Shown piece after piece: positions 52,695 to 60,297 of a stretch of 64,000 nucleotides of DNA. This stretch comes from JBLNBN01 sp050260015 (GTDB taxonomy: Bacteria > Bacteroidota > Ignavibacteria > Kapaibacteriales > UBA2268): contig JBLNBN010000023.1 of assembly GCA_050260015.1 (NCBI GenBank), positions 1-64,000 of the forward strand. The letters run 5' to 3'. The notes under the pieces were generated by a model. That model was not told the origin of the DNA. It saw only the letters and a program-made list of their open reading frames with translations, and did not search any database. Both the position numbers and the translations under genes were made by a program. Position 1 is the first letter of the stretch. Every line of letters begins with the position of its first letter.

Positions 52695-54704
52695 ATGGAG
52701 GAATTCGGAGTAAAAAACGTAATATTTATACTCGTTTTAATAGCCGCTATGGCGATGCTGTTCAAAAACTTGAGCAAATTGTTCTCGTATATGAAGCTCG
52801 CACAGCCGGAAAGCCGCACGGATAATCCCGGGAAGCGTATAGCATATATGTTTAAGGTCGCCCTGGCGCAAAGTAAAATAATGCGCGAGCAGCCCGCCGG
52901 CGTTCTCCACGTGGGCATCTTCTGGGGCTTTTTGGTGTTCCTTTTCTCGGCGTCGGAAGCCGTATTCCAGGGGTTTTACCCGGGATTTTCCTGGAGCTTC
53001 CTGGGGCCGGTCTTTTCGGCGATAACGCTGTTGACCGATATATTCTGCGGATTAATAATTCTGGCCGTCCTGGGCGCGCTCTACCGCAGATTCGTGCTCA
53101 AAGTAAAGCGTTTGCAAGGAGACTCGAGCGAGAAACGCGACGCTGTAGTCGTTCTCCTTTCGATTTTTATAATCACGAGCGGTCTGCTGCTGCAAAATTC
53201 GGCTCTCTCGGCCCTGCATCCAAATGAAGCCTGGGCGCTCCGTCCGCTCTCGTCGGCTCTCGGCGCAGGGTTTTCCGTGGACGCCGCGCGCGTCGCCTTC
53301 GAGATCGGCTGGTGGCTGCATATTGTCGTCATCCTCGCTTTCGCTAATTATTTGCCCTTCTCCAAGCACTTCCACGTCTATACCTCGGTACCGAACGTGT
53401 ACCTATCGAACCTTGGCCCGGTAAATAAGCTCCCGCGGATAGACTTCGAGCAAGAGGGCTTGGAGAAGTTCGGGGTGGTCGACTTCGAGGATCTCACCTG
53501 GAAAAACGTATTGGACAGCTATACCTGCACGCATTGCGGCCGCTGCACCGCGGCATGCCCCGCTAATATAACGGGGAAAGTACTTTCCCCGCGCGAAGTT
53601 ATAGTCGAAGTCCGCGAAAGAACCCAGGACCGCGCGCCTTTGCTTCAAAAGGTTTCCGCCGGAGCCGAATTAGGCGAAGCGGAGCAAGCTATAATGGACA
53701 AAAAGTTCGTGGGCGAATACGAGAATATAACGGCTCTTTGGCAATGCACGACTTGCGGGGCCTGCATGCAGGAATGCCCAGTCGCGATCGAGCACGTTCC
53801 GCAAATCGTAGGAATGCGTCGCAATCTGGTTATGATGGAGTCGAATTTCCCCGCGGAACTCGCCTCGACCTTCGCTAATTTAGAGAATAACGGCGCGCCC
53901 TGGGCGTTCTCGCAAGCCGAGCGCGCGGATTGGGCCGAAGGAACCGGCGTTCGCACCGCCGCCGAGCATCCCGATTTCGACGTGCTCTTCTGGGTAGGTT
54001 GCTCCGGCAGCTTCGACGACCGCGCTAAAAAGATTTCCCGTGCGTTCGCCAAGCTAATGCAGGAAGCGGGCGTAAACTTCGCGATTCTTGGAACGGAAGA
54101 AATGTGCAACGGCGACATAGCCCGCAGGACAGGCAACGAGTACCTCGCCGATATGCTCGTCAAGCAGAATATCGAGACTATGGAGCGTTACGGCGTAAAG
54201 AAGATCGTAACGATCTGCCCGCATTGCTTTAACACAATGAAGAATGAATACCCCGACTTCGGCGGTAAATATGAAGTCGTTCACCATGCCGAATACCTCG
54301 AGCAATTAATAGCGGAAGGCAAGCTAAAGCTTAAAAAGGACGGCAAAGCGGGCGAAAAAGTCGCTTACCACGATTCATGCTACCTCGGCAGGTACAACGG
54401 CATCTACGAAGCTCCGCGCAAGACGTTAATGGCGGCCGGTTTTGAAATAATCGATCCCGAACGCTCCGGCGATCGCGGGCTTTGCTGCGGCGCAGGCGGA
54501 GGGCAAATGTTCATGGAGGAAACCGAGGGCAAACGCGTCAATATCGAACGCTCCGAGGAACTCGTAGCGCAGGGAGCATCGACAATAGCTTCCAACTGTC
54601 CGTTCTGCATGACGATGATCACCGACGGCGTTAAAGCGATGGATAAGATCGACGACATAGCCGTAAAAGATATCGCTGAAATATTACTCGAGCGTTTGGC
54701 TTAA
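52695..54704 (+). CDS. HdrCD-like membrane Fe-S oxidoreductase
   Basis: A 669-residue fusion. Residues about 1-230 form a NarI-like cytochrome b region with five membrane segments and histidines in VLHVGIFWG and WWLHIVVIL. Two [4Fe-4S] ferredoxin motifs follow: CTHCGRCTAACPA (near 278) and CTTCGACMQECPV (near 353). Two CCG domains end it, with GCSGSFDDRAK, CPHCFNTMKNEYP, DSCYLGRYN and LCCGAGGG. It probably moves electrons between quinone and a soluble partner. Similar proteins sit beside electron-transfer flavoproteins or lactate/acyl-CoA oxidases; none is adjacent here. Confidence 0.88.
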   Translation: MEEFGVKNVIFILVLIAAMAMLFKNLSKLFSYMKLAQPESRTDNPGKRIAYMFKVALAQSKIMREQPAGVLHVGIFWGFLVFLFSASEAVFQGFYPGFSWSFLGPVFSAITLLTDIFCGLIILAVLGALYRRFVLKVKRLQGDSSEKRDAVVVLLSIFIITSGLLLQNSALSALHPNEAWALRPLSSALGAGFSVDAARVAFEIGWWLHIVVILAFANYLPFSKHFHVYTSVPNVYLSNLGPVNKLPRIDFEQEGLEKFGVVDFEDLTWKNVLDSYTCTHCGRCTAACPANITGKVLSPREVIVEVRERTQDRAPLLQKVSAGAELGEAEQAIMDKKFVGEYENITALWQCTTCGACMQECPVAIEHVPQIVGMRRNLVMMESNFPAELASTFANLENNGAPWAFSQAERADWAEGTGVRTAAEHPDFDVLFWVGCSGSFDDRAKKISRAFAKLMQEAGVNFAILGTEEMCNGDIARRTGNEYLADMLVKQNIETMERYGVKKIVTICPHCFNTMKNEYPDFGGKYEVVHHAEYLEQLIAEGKLKLKKDGKAGEKVAYHDSCYLGRYNGIYEAPRKTLMAAGFEIIDPERSGDRGLCCGAGGGQMFMEETEGKRVNIERSEELVAQGASTIASNCPFCMTMITDGVKAMDKIDDIAVKDIAEILLERLA

Positions 54705-54724
54705 TTTTAGGAAAATAATTGAAA

Positions 54725-55249
54725 ATGACAGATTTAGCAAAAAGAATATTTGACGCGGCTTATTTGACCGGGACGTTTAAATTACGTTCCGGTATAATAA
54801 GCTCCGAATACTTCGATAAATATCAATTTGAAACGCGTCCCGCCCTATTAAAGGAGATCGCCGAAGGTATGGCGAAGCTCCTGCCACAGGGATTCGACTT
54901 ACTCGCGGGATTAGAGATGGGCGGCATACCGCTCGCAACCGCGATCTCGTTTGAAACCGGCGCGCAAATGACGCTCGTTCGTAAGAAGGCTAAAGAATAC
55001 GGCACGGCGAAAGTGGCCGAAGGCGCGGACTTGCGAGGAAAAAAGGTCGTAATAATAGAAGACGTGGTCACTAGCGGCGGGCAGATAATACTGTCCGCCG
55101 GGGATTTGCGCGCGGAAGGCGCGGAAATACTTTGCGCAATATGCGTAATAGACCGCGAGCAAGGCGGCGCGGAAAAACTTCTGGAGGCGGGCATAGAGCT
55201 TCGCCCGCTATTTACGATGAGCGAACTAAAGGGAGCGGCGGGGAAGTAA
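54725..55249 (+). CDS. pyrE: orotate phosphoribosyltransferase
   Basis: A 174-residue pyrimidine-synthesis enzyme that converts orotate and PRPP to OMP. The N-terminal substrate region is GTFKLRSGIISSEYFDK, and GLEMGGIPLATAIS is followed by VRKKAKEYGT (catalytic Lys loop). The PRPP-binding motif is VVIIEDVVTSGGQ. The ATG at 54725 gives the usual start; TTG 54719, two codons upstream, is 6 bases from AGGA and is also possible. It lies about 20 bases after the Fe-S oxidoreductase gene. Its stop directly abuts the end of the convergent response-regulator gene. Confidence 0.93.
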   Translation: MTDLAKRIFDAAYLTGTFKLRSGIISSEYFDKYQFETRPALLKEIAEGMAKLLPQGFDLLAGLEMGGIPLATAISFETGAQMTLVRKKAKEYGTAKVAEGADLRGKKVVIIEDVVTSGGQIILSAGDLRAEGAEILCAICVIDREQGGAEKLLEAGIELRPLFTMSELKGAAGK

Positions 55250-55897
55250 TTATCTCTTTGTGCCGCCGTTCGCGTTTGTACGCAATAATAGTTTTTTAAT
55301 CGACTCGATAGAGCGCTTTTCTTCGTCCTGGTAACGCCGGGTAACGGCGTCCGCTACTGCGGCGGCGCGTGGGAAGGCGCTCTCTTCGTTTTCCGGCTCC
55401 CTGCGATGATAGGCCGCCGTGGGAGGCGTCGAGAGCAGCGGTTCGTCGCGGTGGTCGAACGAATAATCCGGGAAAGAATCGTGAATGTCGATAGGCTCGC
55501 CGCGAGATATCAAATCCAGTTTCTCCTTACCATAGATATCGGTAAGCTTTTCGAGCACGGTTGCTCTTGTAAAGGGTTTAGAGATAAATCCCGCAGTACC
55601 GCTCTTAACGGCCAACCCGAGATTCTCGACGTCGGACAGCGCGGAGATCATTAGCACTGGGATGTCGCGCGTCATCTTTATAGCTTTAAGCAGCCTGATA
55701 GTGAGGTGCCCCGAGAGCTCAGGCATTAGAATGTCCAAAATGATAATATGCGGAGAACGCTCTACGGCCAGCGCAACGCCGTCAAACCCGTTCGAAGCTA
55801 GATGAATAGTTCGAAAGCCATAGCTCTGCATTGTTTTGGAAAGGATGCGCTGCATCCAGATGTCGTCGTCGATAATCAAAGCCGAGTAATCAATCAT
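55250..55897 (-). CDS. response regulator receiver with low-complexity tail
   Basis: A 215-residue protein. A canonical receiver occupies residues 1-125: Asp10-Asp12 cluster in LIIDDD, phosphoacceptor Asp55 in IIILDILMPELSG, Ser in LMISALS and Lys in GFISKPFTR. The last 90 residues are charged and probably unstructured, with no DNA-binding or enzymatic output (DSFPDYSFDHRDEP, DEEKRSIESIKKLLLR). Its start lies inside the end of csrA (8-base overlap), so it is translated with CsrA. A motility-related role is inferred from the csrA-fliW-motB context. Confidence 0.9.
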   Translation of the reverse strand: MIDYSALIIDDDIWMQRILSKTMQSYGFRTIHLASNGFDGVALAVERSPHIIILDILMPELSGHLTIRLLKAIKMTRDIPVLMISALSDVENLGLAVKSGTAGFISKPFTRATVLEKLTDIYGKEKLDLISRGEPIDIHDSFPDYSFDHRDEPLLSTPPTAAYHRREPENEESAFPRAAAVADAVTRRYQDEEKRSIESIKKLLLRTNANGGTKR

Positions 55898-56195
55898 TTG
55901 CGCTCTCCTCTTGGGATTTATTAGTGTTGACCGAGGGCAGATCTATTTTTTGTCGATCTTCAGCAAATTTAACGGCGTTCAGGGATAATAAATTACGTAT
56001 CGCGCCCAATTCCGTGCGTGCGGCGATGCGATTAATAGAAACGATCTTGTCGTGAATTTCCTTTCGATGCACCGGCACGGACTTTGGCGCTTCAATTCCA
56101 ATGCGCACGATGCCCCGATCGTAACTGAGAACGGTAACCGTCACAGACGACCCAATCGTAATAACTTCGCCTACCTTCCTTGATAATACTAACAT
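55890..56195 (-). CDS. csrA: carbon storage / flagellin translation regulator CsrA
   Basis: A 101-residue RNA-binding dimer. The core (1-60) is canonical: MLVLSRKVGEVITIG, with Leu4 and Arg6, and IEAPKSVPVHRKEIHDKI, which carries the Arg of the RNA-binding face. CsrA binds GGA in mRNA leaders to block translation. The 40-residue C-terminal extension (after about residue 62, ELGAIRNLLSLNAVKF and a Lys/Asp/Gln-rich end) is longer than in Escherichia coli (61 residues total). The leader has AAGGACACAGTATG, so its own start site contains a GGA and could be autoregulated. fliW lies 52 bases upstream. Confidence 0.94.
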   Translation of the reverse strand: MLVLSRKVGEVITIGSSVTVTVLSYDRGIVRIGIEAPKSVPVHRKEIHDKIVSINRIAARTELGAIRNLLSLNAVKFAEDRQKIDLPSVNTNKSQEESAND

Positions 56196-56247
56196 ACTGT
56201 GTCCTTGCTATCACGATGCTACATTAATAAAACGACTAGAATATAAC

Positions 56248-56667
56248 CTACGCTTCCCCGATGATCTGTTCGGGAGAGTATTTATCGGTTGGCAAAATAA
56301 CTTGTTCTCCCTTTTGTTCGCGAACGTTTAGAATAATCGGAGCTTTTAAGTTTGCCGTCATTCTACCGGCGCCGTCGCCCAAAGTGACGATAGCGAAAAA
56401 AACCTGTTCGTCAAGGTTGTAGCTTTTGCCGGGACTATAATCCAATTCAATAAGCCAAGGACTGAGCAGCGGGAAGCCGATGTCCGGTTGCTCGACGCTT
56501 ATCAGCCATTTAAAAGGCAAAGTCTCCTCTTCGCTAATCAATACAAAGTCGCATAATTCCTCGAACCCGAGCAATCCTTGCGGGAAGTGGAAGATGTGGC
56601 GAGGCTCAATCTCGATTTCTCCAAATTGCGCCGTCGTTATGGTGCGTCCTAAATTTTCGTTATTCAT
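56248..56667 (-). CDS. fliW: flagellar assembly factor FliW
   Basis: A 139-residue FliW. The N-terminal signature is EPRHIFHFPQGLLGFEEL, followed by FVLISEEETLPFKWLISVEQPDIGFPLLSPW and IILNVREQKGEQVIL. FliW binds CsrA through its C-terminal extension in known systems, and flagellin releases it, which couples flagellin synthesis to assembly. Here fliW is directly upstream of an extended csrA, as expected for such a switch. No flagellin gene is in the window. Its leader carries a 12-base palindrome at 56697-56708. Confidence 0.93.
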   Translation of the reverse strand: MNNENLGRTITTAQFGEIEIEPRHIFHFPQGLLGFEELCDFVLISEEETLPFKWLISVEQPDIGFPLLSPWLIELDYSPGKSYNLDEQVFFAIVTLGDGAGRMTANLKAPIILNVREQKGEQVILPTDKYSPEQIIGEA

Positions 56668-56696
56668 ACAACTGCGTTATGTTTTAGCAAATAAGC

Positions 56697-56708
56697 CGCT
56701 CGCGAGCG
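56697..56708. repeat. palindrome in the fliW leader
   Basis: CGCTCGCGAGCG is a perfect 12-base palindrome 30 bases upstream of the fliW ATG and 52 bases downstream of the motB stop. No T-run follows on the minus strand. It may be an RNA hairpin, a protein site or chance in an otherwise AT-rich stretch. Confidence 0.45.
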
Positions 56709-56759
56709 AACTCAATATAAAAAATTTTTATCAGTTTTCATACCAAAAAGCAAAAAAAA

Positions 56760-57524
56760 TTAATTATTTTTTTTTGCCGTGGCAGGAGAGTCTTGCGAGG
56801 CAGGCGCAATAACGACTTCAACACGCCTGTTAAGCGCGCGTCCGGCTTCGCTGGAATTGGGCGCGACGGGCCTGGTGGCGGCAAAACCCCTGATGGATAA
56901 ATTGTCCTCCGGCGCGCCGGCCCTGACTAAACCGTAAGCGACGTTAGTCGCCCGTGCGACGGATAAATGCCAGTTAGATTCAAACTGGAAGCTGCGGATT
57001 GGCGCGGAGTCCGTATGCCCGTCGACGGAGATCTTTAGGTCGGAGCCGCGAAGGGAGGCGGCAAGGATATCTATTATTCTATAGGCGTCCGCGCTCAACT
57101 CGGCCTTCCCCGATTCAAAGAGCAGCTTTTCCTGTACGGATAAAATCATTTCGTTGCCGGCAAACGTTATCTTAATACCTCCCTGCGCGATTTCCTTCGC
57201 TAAGCTTTTCGAAAGCTTCGATTCCACCTCGGCGGGACTTTTGATGGTAAGCGGCGCAAGCGTCGCAAGCGGCACGCCTTTCTTATGTCCCTGGAGGACT
57301 CCGTCGCCGCCCTGCAGCGTTTTTGAATCCTTCGCTTTGAAGTACTCCGAAAAGGCGCTGGAAAACGCCTTAAACTTCTCGTTATCGATCTGGGAAGTAG
57401 CATAAAGAATAACGAAAAGTCCCAACAGAAGCGTAATTAAGTCCGCGTAGGTTATAAGGTATCTGTCCGAGCTTGGTTCGCCGGAAGTCTCTTCGTCCGA
57501 TTTTACCCTTTTATTCCATCGCAT
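56760..57524 (-). CDS. motB: flagellar motor stator protein MotB
   Basis: A 254-residue OmpA-family stator subunit. The single membrane segment starts RYLITYADLITLLLGLFVI, with Asp28 as the expected ion-binding residue. The periplasmic OmpA/MotB domain has LLFESGKAELSADAY, VDGHTDSAP and GFAATRPVAPNSSEAGRALNRRVEVV, which bind peptidoglycan. There is no adjacent MotA gene, unlike most motAB pairs. Transcription is predicted from a sigma28 promoter 23 bases or more upstream; GAGGA precedes the ATG by 6 bases. Confidence 0.92.
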   Translation of the reverse strand: MRWNKRVKSDEETSGEPSSDRYLITYADLITLLLGLFVILYATSQIDNEKFKAFSSAFSEYFKAKDSKTLQGGDGVLQGHKKGVPLATLAPLTIKSPAEVESKLSKSLAKEIAQGGIKITFAGNEMILSVQEKLLFESGKAELSADAYRIIDILAASLRGSDLKISVDGHTDSAPIRSFQFESNWHLSVARATNVAYGLVRAGAPEDNLSIRGFAATRPVAPNSSEAGRALNRRVEVVIAPASQDSPATAKKNN

Positions 57525-57546
57525 AATATATCCTCGCTGAAAGTCT

Positions 57547-57573
57547 ATATCGGCTTTTATCCGTTAAACTGTA
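57547..57573 (-). promoter_or_regulatory. sigma28 (FliA)-type promoter of motB
   Basis: On the minus strand TACAGTTT-N11-GCCGATAT matches the extended sigma28 consensus TAAAGTTT-N11-GCCGATAA at 14 of 16 positions with exact spacing. The -35 part is complementary to 57566-57573 and the -10 part to 57547-57554. The inferred start is near 57540, giving a short leader before the motB ATG at 57524. Confidence 0.75.
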
Positions 57574-57596
57574 AGGCATGGCTTCCCAAAACGCAT

Positions 57597-58805
57597 TTAT
57601 TTTTTCTCTCTCTTGGCCATAATTCTATGGAACGCGTCGACGGTTAGAGCGGCGTTATGCCGCCATGTGTATTTTGCAAGCGCTTCCGCGCGCGCGTTTT
57701 GAGAGAGCGAGCGTCTTAAATTTTCGTCTTTATATATTTTTTCTAAAGCTTCCCCCAAATCAGATGGGTTTTTCTCATCTACGAGTAGCGCGTCGTGCCC
57801 GTCTAGAAAGACTTCCGATTGCTGTCCTACCTTTGTCGCTACGATCGGCTTTCCCATCGCCATATATTCGAACAGCTTAATTGGGCTGTTGAAAAAATCT
57901 CCTTCGGGATTGCTTACGCAGGGAGACACTAAGACGTCGCATGCGGCCAGGAGTTCCGGCACTTCAATAAGAGGTAAAAAGCCTGTAATAAAACAATCGT
58001 TTTGTAATCCTTTTTCTGCAAAAATAGCTTCCGTTTTTGGCCTTAAAGCTCCATCGCCAATTAATAGGAAAAATGCGTTTGGGATCGCTTTCTTTATTAA
58101 ATCGGCGGCGCGGGCTAATTCGTCGATGCCGTGCCAGGCGCCGAACGTTCCTGAAAAGCCTATTACAAATTTATTCTCTAAAGAATACTTCTTTCTTACT
58201 GGCCCGCCGTCAAGCTTGTCATGGAAAACTGCCGGATCGACTCCGTTAGGCGAAATAACGATTTTGTCTTCTGTTATTCCAAAAAATTGAGCTACTTGCT
58301 TGCTCAATGTGGCGGATGGCACGGTGATAGCGTCGGCGTTATGTACTTGTATTTCTTCCGCCCATTTTAGAAGTTTAGTTAAATAAAGTTTTCCCCAATT
58401 CTGCTTTACCCAGAGCTCAATTCCATCCATATGTAAGATGAACGGAAGGCCTGTTTCCCTCTTGACGACGGCCCCGCCGTAATGAAAGTCATGATGATGC
58501 TGGTAGAAAAAATCCGGCCTTTCTTTTTCTATTATTTTTAAGAATGAGCTTATCGCCTTGGAATTGTATGGTAAATTCAGTACTTCGGGGAAGTTCCGAA
58601 AAAATTTCGAAAAAGGAATAATTATTTCCTTTACATTTGGGGGAAGAAGGGCGGGGTTCCCCGTAGCATAAACTACGCTATGCCCCAACTCCTGGAAGCC
58701 TTTAATCTTACCATGATGGAAAGTGGCGACTCCCCCCTCCTGGACGGCGCTGAAGAACTCCGTGCGCCAGAAAAGTATTTTTAAGCTCTCTTTAGATATT
58801 TCCAT
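57597..58805 (-). CDS. glycosyltransferase family 4 (GT-B fold)
   Basis: A 402-residue glycosyltransferase. The N-terminal domain (LKILFWRTEFFSAVQEGGV) recognises the acceptor. The C-terminal domain has GFSGTFGAWHGIDEL, LLIGDGALRP and SPIKLFEYMAMGKPIVATKVG (E-x7 region). It likely builds a surface or flagellar glycan. It overlaps the upstream gene at 58781-59185 by 25 bases, so the two are cotranslated. It is oriented toward motB, with a 72-base gap that holds the motB promoter. Confidence 0.88.
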   Translation of the reverse strand: MEISKESLKILFWRTEFFSAVQEGGVATFHHGKIKGFQELGHSVVYATGNPALLPPNVKEIIIPFSKFFRNFPEVLNLPYNSKAISSFLKIIEKERPDFFYQHHHDFHYGGAVVKRETGLPFILHMDGIELWVKQNWGKLYLTKLLKWAEEIQVHNADAITVPSATLSKQVAQFFGITEDKIVISPNGVDPAVFHDKLDGGPVRKKYSLENKFVIGFSGTFGAWHGIDELARAADLIKKAIPNAFFLLIGDGALRPKTEAIFAEKGLQNDCFITGFLPLIEVPELLAACDVLVSPCVSNPEGDFFNSPIKLFEYMAMGKPIVATKVGQQSEVFLDGHDALLVDEKNPSDLGEALEKIYKDENLRRSLSQNARAEALAKYTWRHNAALTVDAFHRIMAKREKK

Positions 58806-59185
58806 CGTATTATATAAAATTTAATGTAGTAATAAGGTATAATAATTAGGCTGGTAATCGCCTCGAGCTCTAATTTGGGGATGTCCACGAAAAAGAATCG
58901 CGCGCGCGAGAACTGATTCCGCTTGCCGCTCTCGTCAATTATCGATCCCCTGCCGGAGCCCATGAAGATATAGAACTTCATGAAGGTCTGGAATCGAATG
59001 TAATCCAAATCTATACAGCCGAAATAGATGTTAGCTCTCCTATCCGATAGAATGGCCCGCAGTATCTTTTTTGGCTTTGAAAGATCCTTTTCTTCAATTT
59101 TAATAATTCGCGTTTCCCCGGCGGCTAATCCGTTTGCGCGGAGGATTTTTTCGGAATTTCCATTTAGCAATAATAGCGTGTTCAT
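58781..59185 (-). CDS. small protein of unknown function, coupled to a glycosyltransferase
   Basis: A 134-residue protein of no family I recognise. Residues 1-60 look like an alpha/beta Rossmann-type half (NTLLLLNGNSEKILRANG, KPKKILRAILSDRRANIYFGC). A central motif GSGRGSIIDESGKRN follows, and residues about 95-125 contain a hydrophobic stretch (EAITSLIIIPYYYIKFYII), perhaps a membrane anchor. It overlaps the GT4 gene by 25 bases, so it may be a glycosyltransferase partner or a membrane tether. It is divergent from the hydrogenase operon. Confidence 0.7.
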   Translation of the reverse strand: MNTLLLLNGNSEKILRANGLAAGETRIIKIEEKDLSKPKKILRAILSDRRANIYFGCIDLDYIRFQTFMKFYIFMGSGRGSIIDESGKRNQFSRARFFFVDIPKLELEAITSLIIIPYYYIKFYIIRWKYLKRA

Positions 59186-59487
59186 TTGAAGTCGGGAATT
59201 GTTTAATTAGACATAAATTTCTTCAAAAATAATAAATATTTTAGAGATCATTTAACGTTTTGCGTAGGCTAAATATATTATTTGTCGGTATTTATTTCCC
59301 TTATTAAATAAGATAAGTTAGGGCTTATTTTCTAACCGCATAATAATTAAGGCGGTTAAATCGGTATTTTTACATTTAATGTTTTTTTATATTTTAGCGT
59401 AATAGAGAAAAAAATACCATTTGGAACTATTTATTTACATTGCTGTTTTTTTTCCTCTAAAATTAATATTATTGACTTTGGATTTAA
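59186..59487. other. AT-rich divergent intergenic region
   Basis: 302 bases between the GT4-linked gene and the hydrogenase operon; no gene is seen. It holds a perfect inverted repeat TAACCGC-N12-GCGGTTA (59333-59339 and 59352-59358), and many A/T runs. TTTTGCGTAGGCTAAATATA (59258-59277) may be a promoter element. No riboswitch or terminator could be supported. Confidence 0.6.
59333..59358. repeat. inverted repeat upstream of the hydrogenase operon
   Basis: TAACCGC-N12-GCGGTTA, seven-base perfect arms with 12 bases between. It is about 130 bases upstream of the small ORF at 59488. It could be a transcription-factor operator or a weak hairpin. It does not match the Rex consensus (TTGTGAA-N4-6-TTCACAA). 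Confidence 0.45.
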
Positions 59488-59748
59488 ATGCCAATGGGGC
59501 ATAGTTTACTTATTAAGTTGGACTGCACGACAAATATAGATGAAAATTTTGCAAACGACAAATTCTTTTCTCTTCTTAGCGACTTTTCAGAAAATCATGC
59601 CGTTAGCGACGGGCGGGGAGCGATTCCGCGCGACGTTACGGCATACTCCGCACTTGAAATCGACGCTTTGGCCCTGGAATCGAATTTGCGCGCAATAAAT
59701 AATTCAATTGACTTTATCAATCAACTATTTAACAAATCTTCCATTTAA
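59488..59748 (+). CDS. small hypothetical ORF at the head of the hydrogenase operon
   Basis: An 86-residue open frame without a recognised family. It is acidic, with no signal or membrane segment; the second half is helical (YSALEIDALALESNLRAIN). ATG 59488 or ATG 59494 could start it; only a weak TTGGA precedes. It ends 13 bases before the hydC-like ATG, consistent with cotranscription. It may be a real small accessory protein, or a chance frame; codon use in the middle part resembles neighbouring genes. Confidence 0.45.
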   Translation: MPMGHSLLIKLDCTTNIDENFANDKFFSLLSDFSENHAVSDGRGAIPRDVTAYSALEIDALALESNLRAINNSIDFINQLFNKSSI

Positions 59749-59761
59749 AGGATTAGGTTTT

Positions 59762-60295
59762 ATGTCTGAAATGAAAAATGGCTCTTGCTGCCATGAGGTT
59801 ACCGAGGAAGAGATGTATAGCCAATTAGAAGATATTCTTGTTGAGTATCGCGAAAAGCCCGGGGCTCTCATTCCCGTGCTCCAGATGACTCAAAAGATAT
59901 TTGGCTATCTGCCGAAACCCGCTTTAAAAATCATCGCCGAGCGGCTCAATAAGAGCTACAGCGAAGTTGCGGGCGTAGTCACTTTCTACTCTTTCTTTTC
60001 CACTTCGCCCCGCGGTAAGAACATTATTCGCGTATGCCTTGGTACTGCCTGCTATGTTCGCGGCGGTAAAGAGGTGCTGCAAACTCTTAAAAAAGAACTC
60101 GGAGTCGAGATTGGCGAATCGACCCCCGATAGGCTGTTTTCGCTGGAAGTCGGCCGCTGCTTCGGCGCGTGCGGGCTTGCCCCCGTCATTATGGTTAACG
60201 ACGACGTTCATCAACGCGTTAAGGCCGACAAAATAAATGAAATAATCGGATACTACAAGACCGCCGAAAAAGAATCCATTAAGGAGGGCGCATAA
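59762..60295 (+). CDS. NuoE/HydC-like [2Fe-2S] subunit of NAD-linked hydrogenase
   Basis: A 177-residue thioredoxin-like ferredoxin subunit. The [2Fe-2S] cluster ligands are Cys92 and Cys97 (VCLGTACYV) and Cys133 and Cys137 (GRCFGACGLAP). The N-terminal helices (PGALIPVLQMTQKIFGYLP and SEVAGVVTFYSFF) are typical of complex I 24-kDa / NuoE. The frame extends upstream to 59708, but ATG 59762 has TAAAGGATTAGG in front and the right length. It lies 2 bases before the NuoF-like gene. The context with a HydA-like gene favours HydC of a trimeric hydrogenase over respiratory complex I. Confidence 0.92.
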   Translation: MSEMKNGSCCHEVTEEEMYSQLEDILVEYREKPGALIPVLQMTQKIFGYLPKPALKIIAERLNKSYSEVAGVVTFYSFFSTSPRGKNIIRVCLGTACYVRGGKEVLQTLKKELGVEIGESTPDRLFSLEVGRCFGACGLAPVIMVNDDVHQRVKADKINEIIGYYKTAEKESIKEGA

Positions 60296-60297
60296 TT

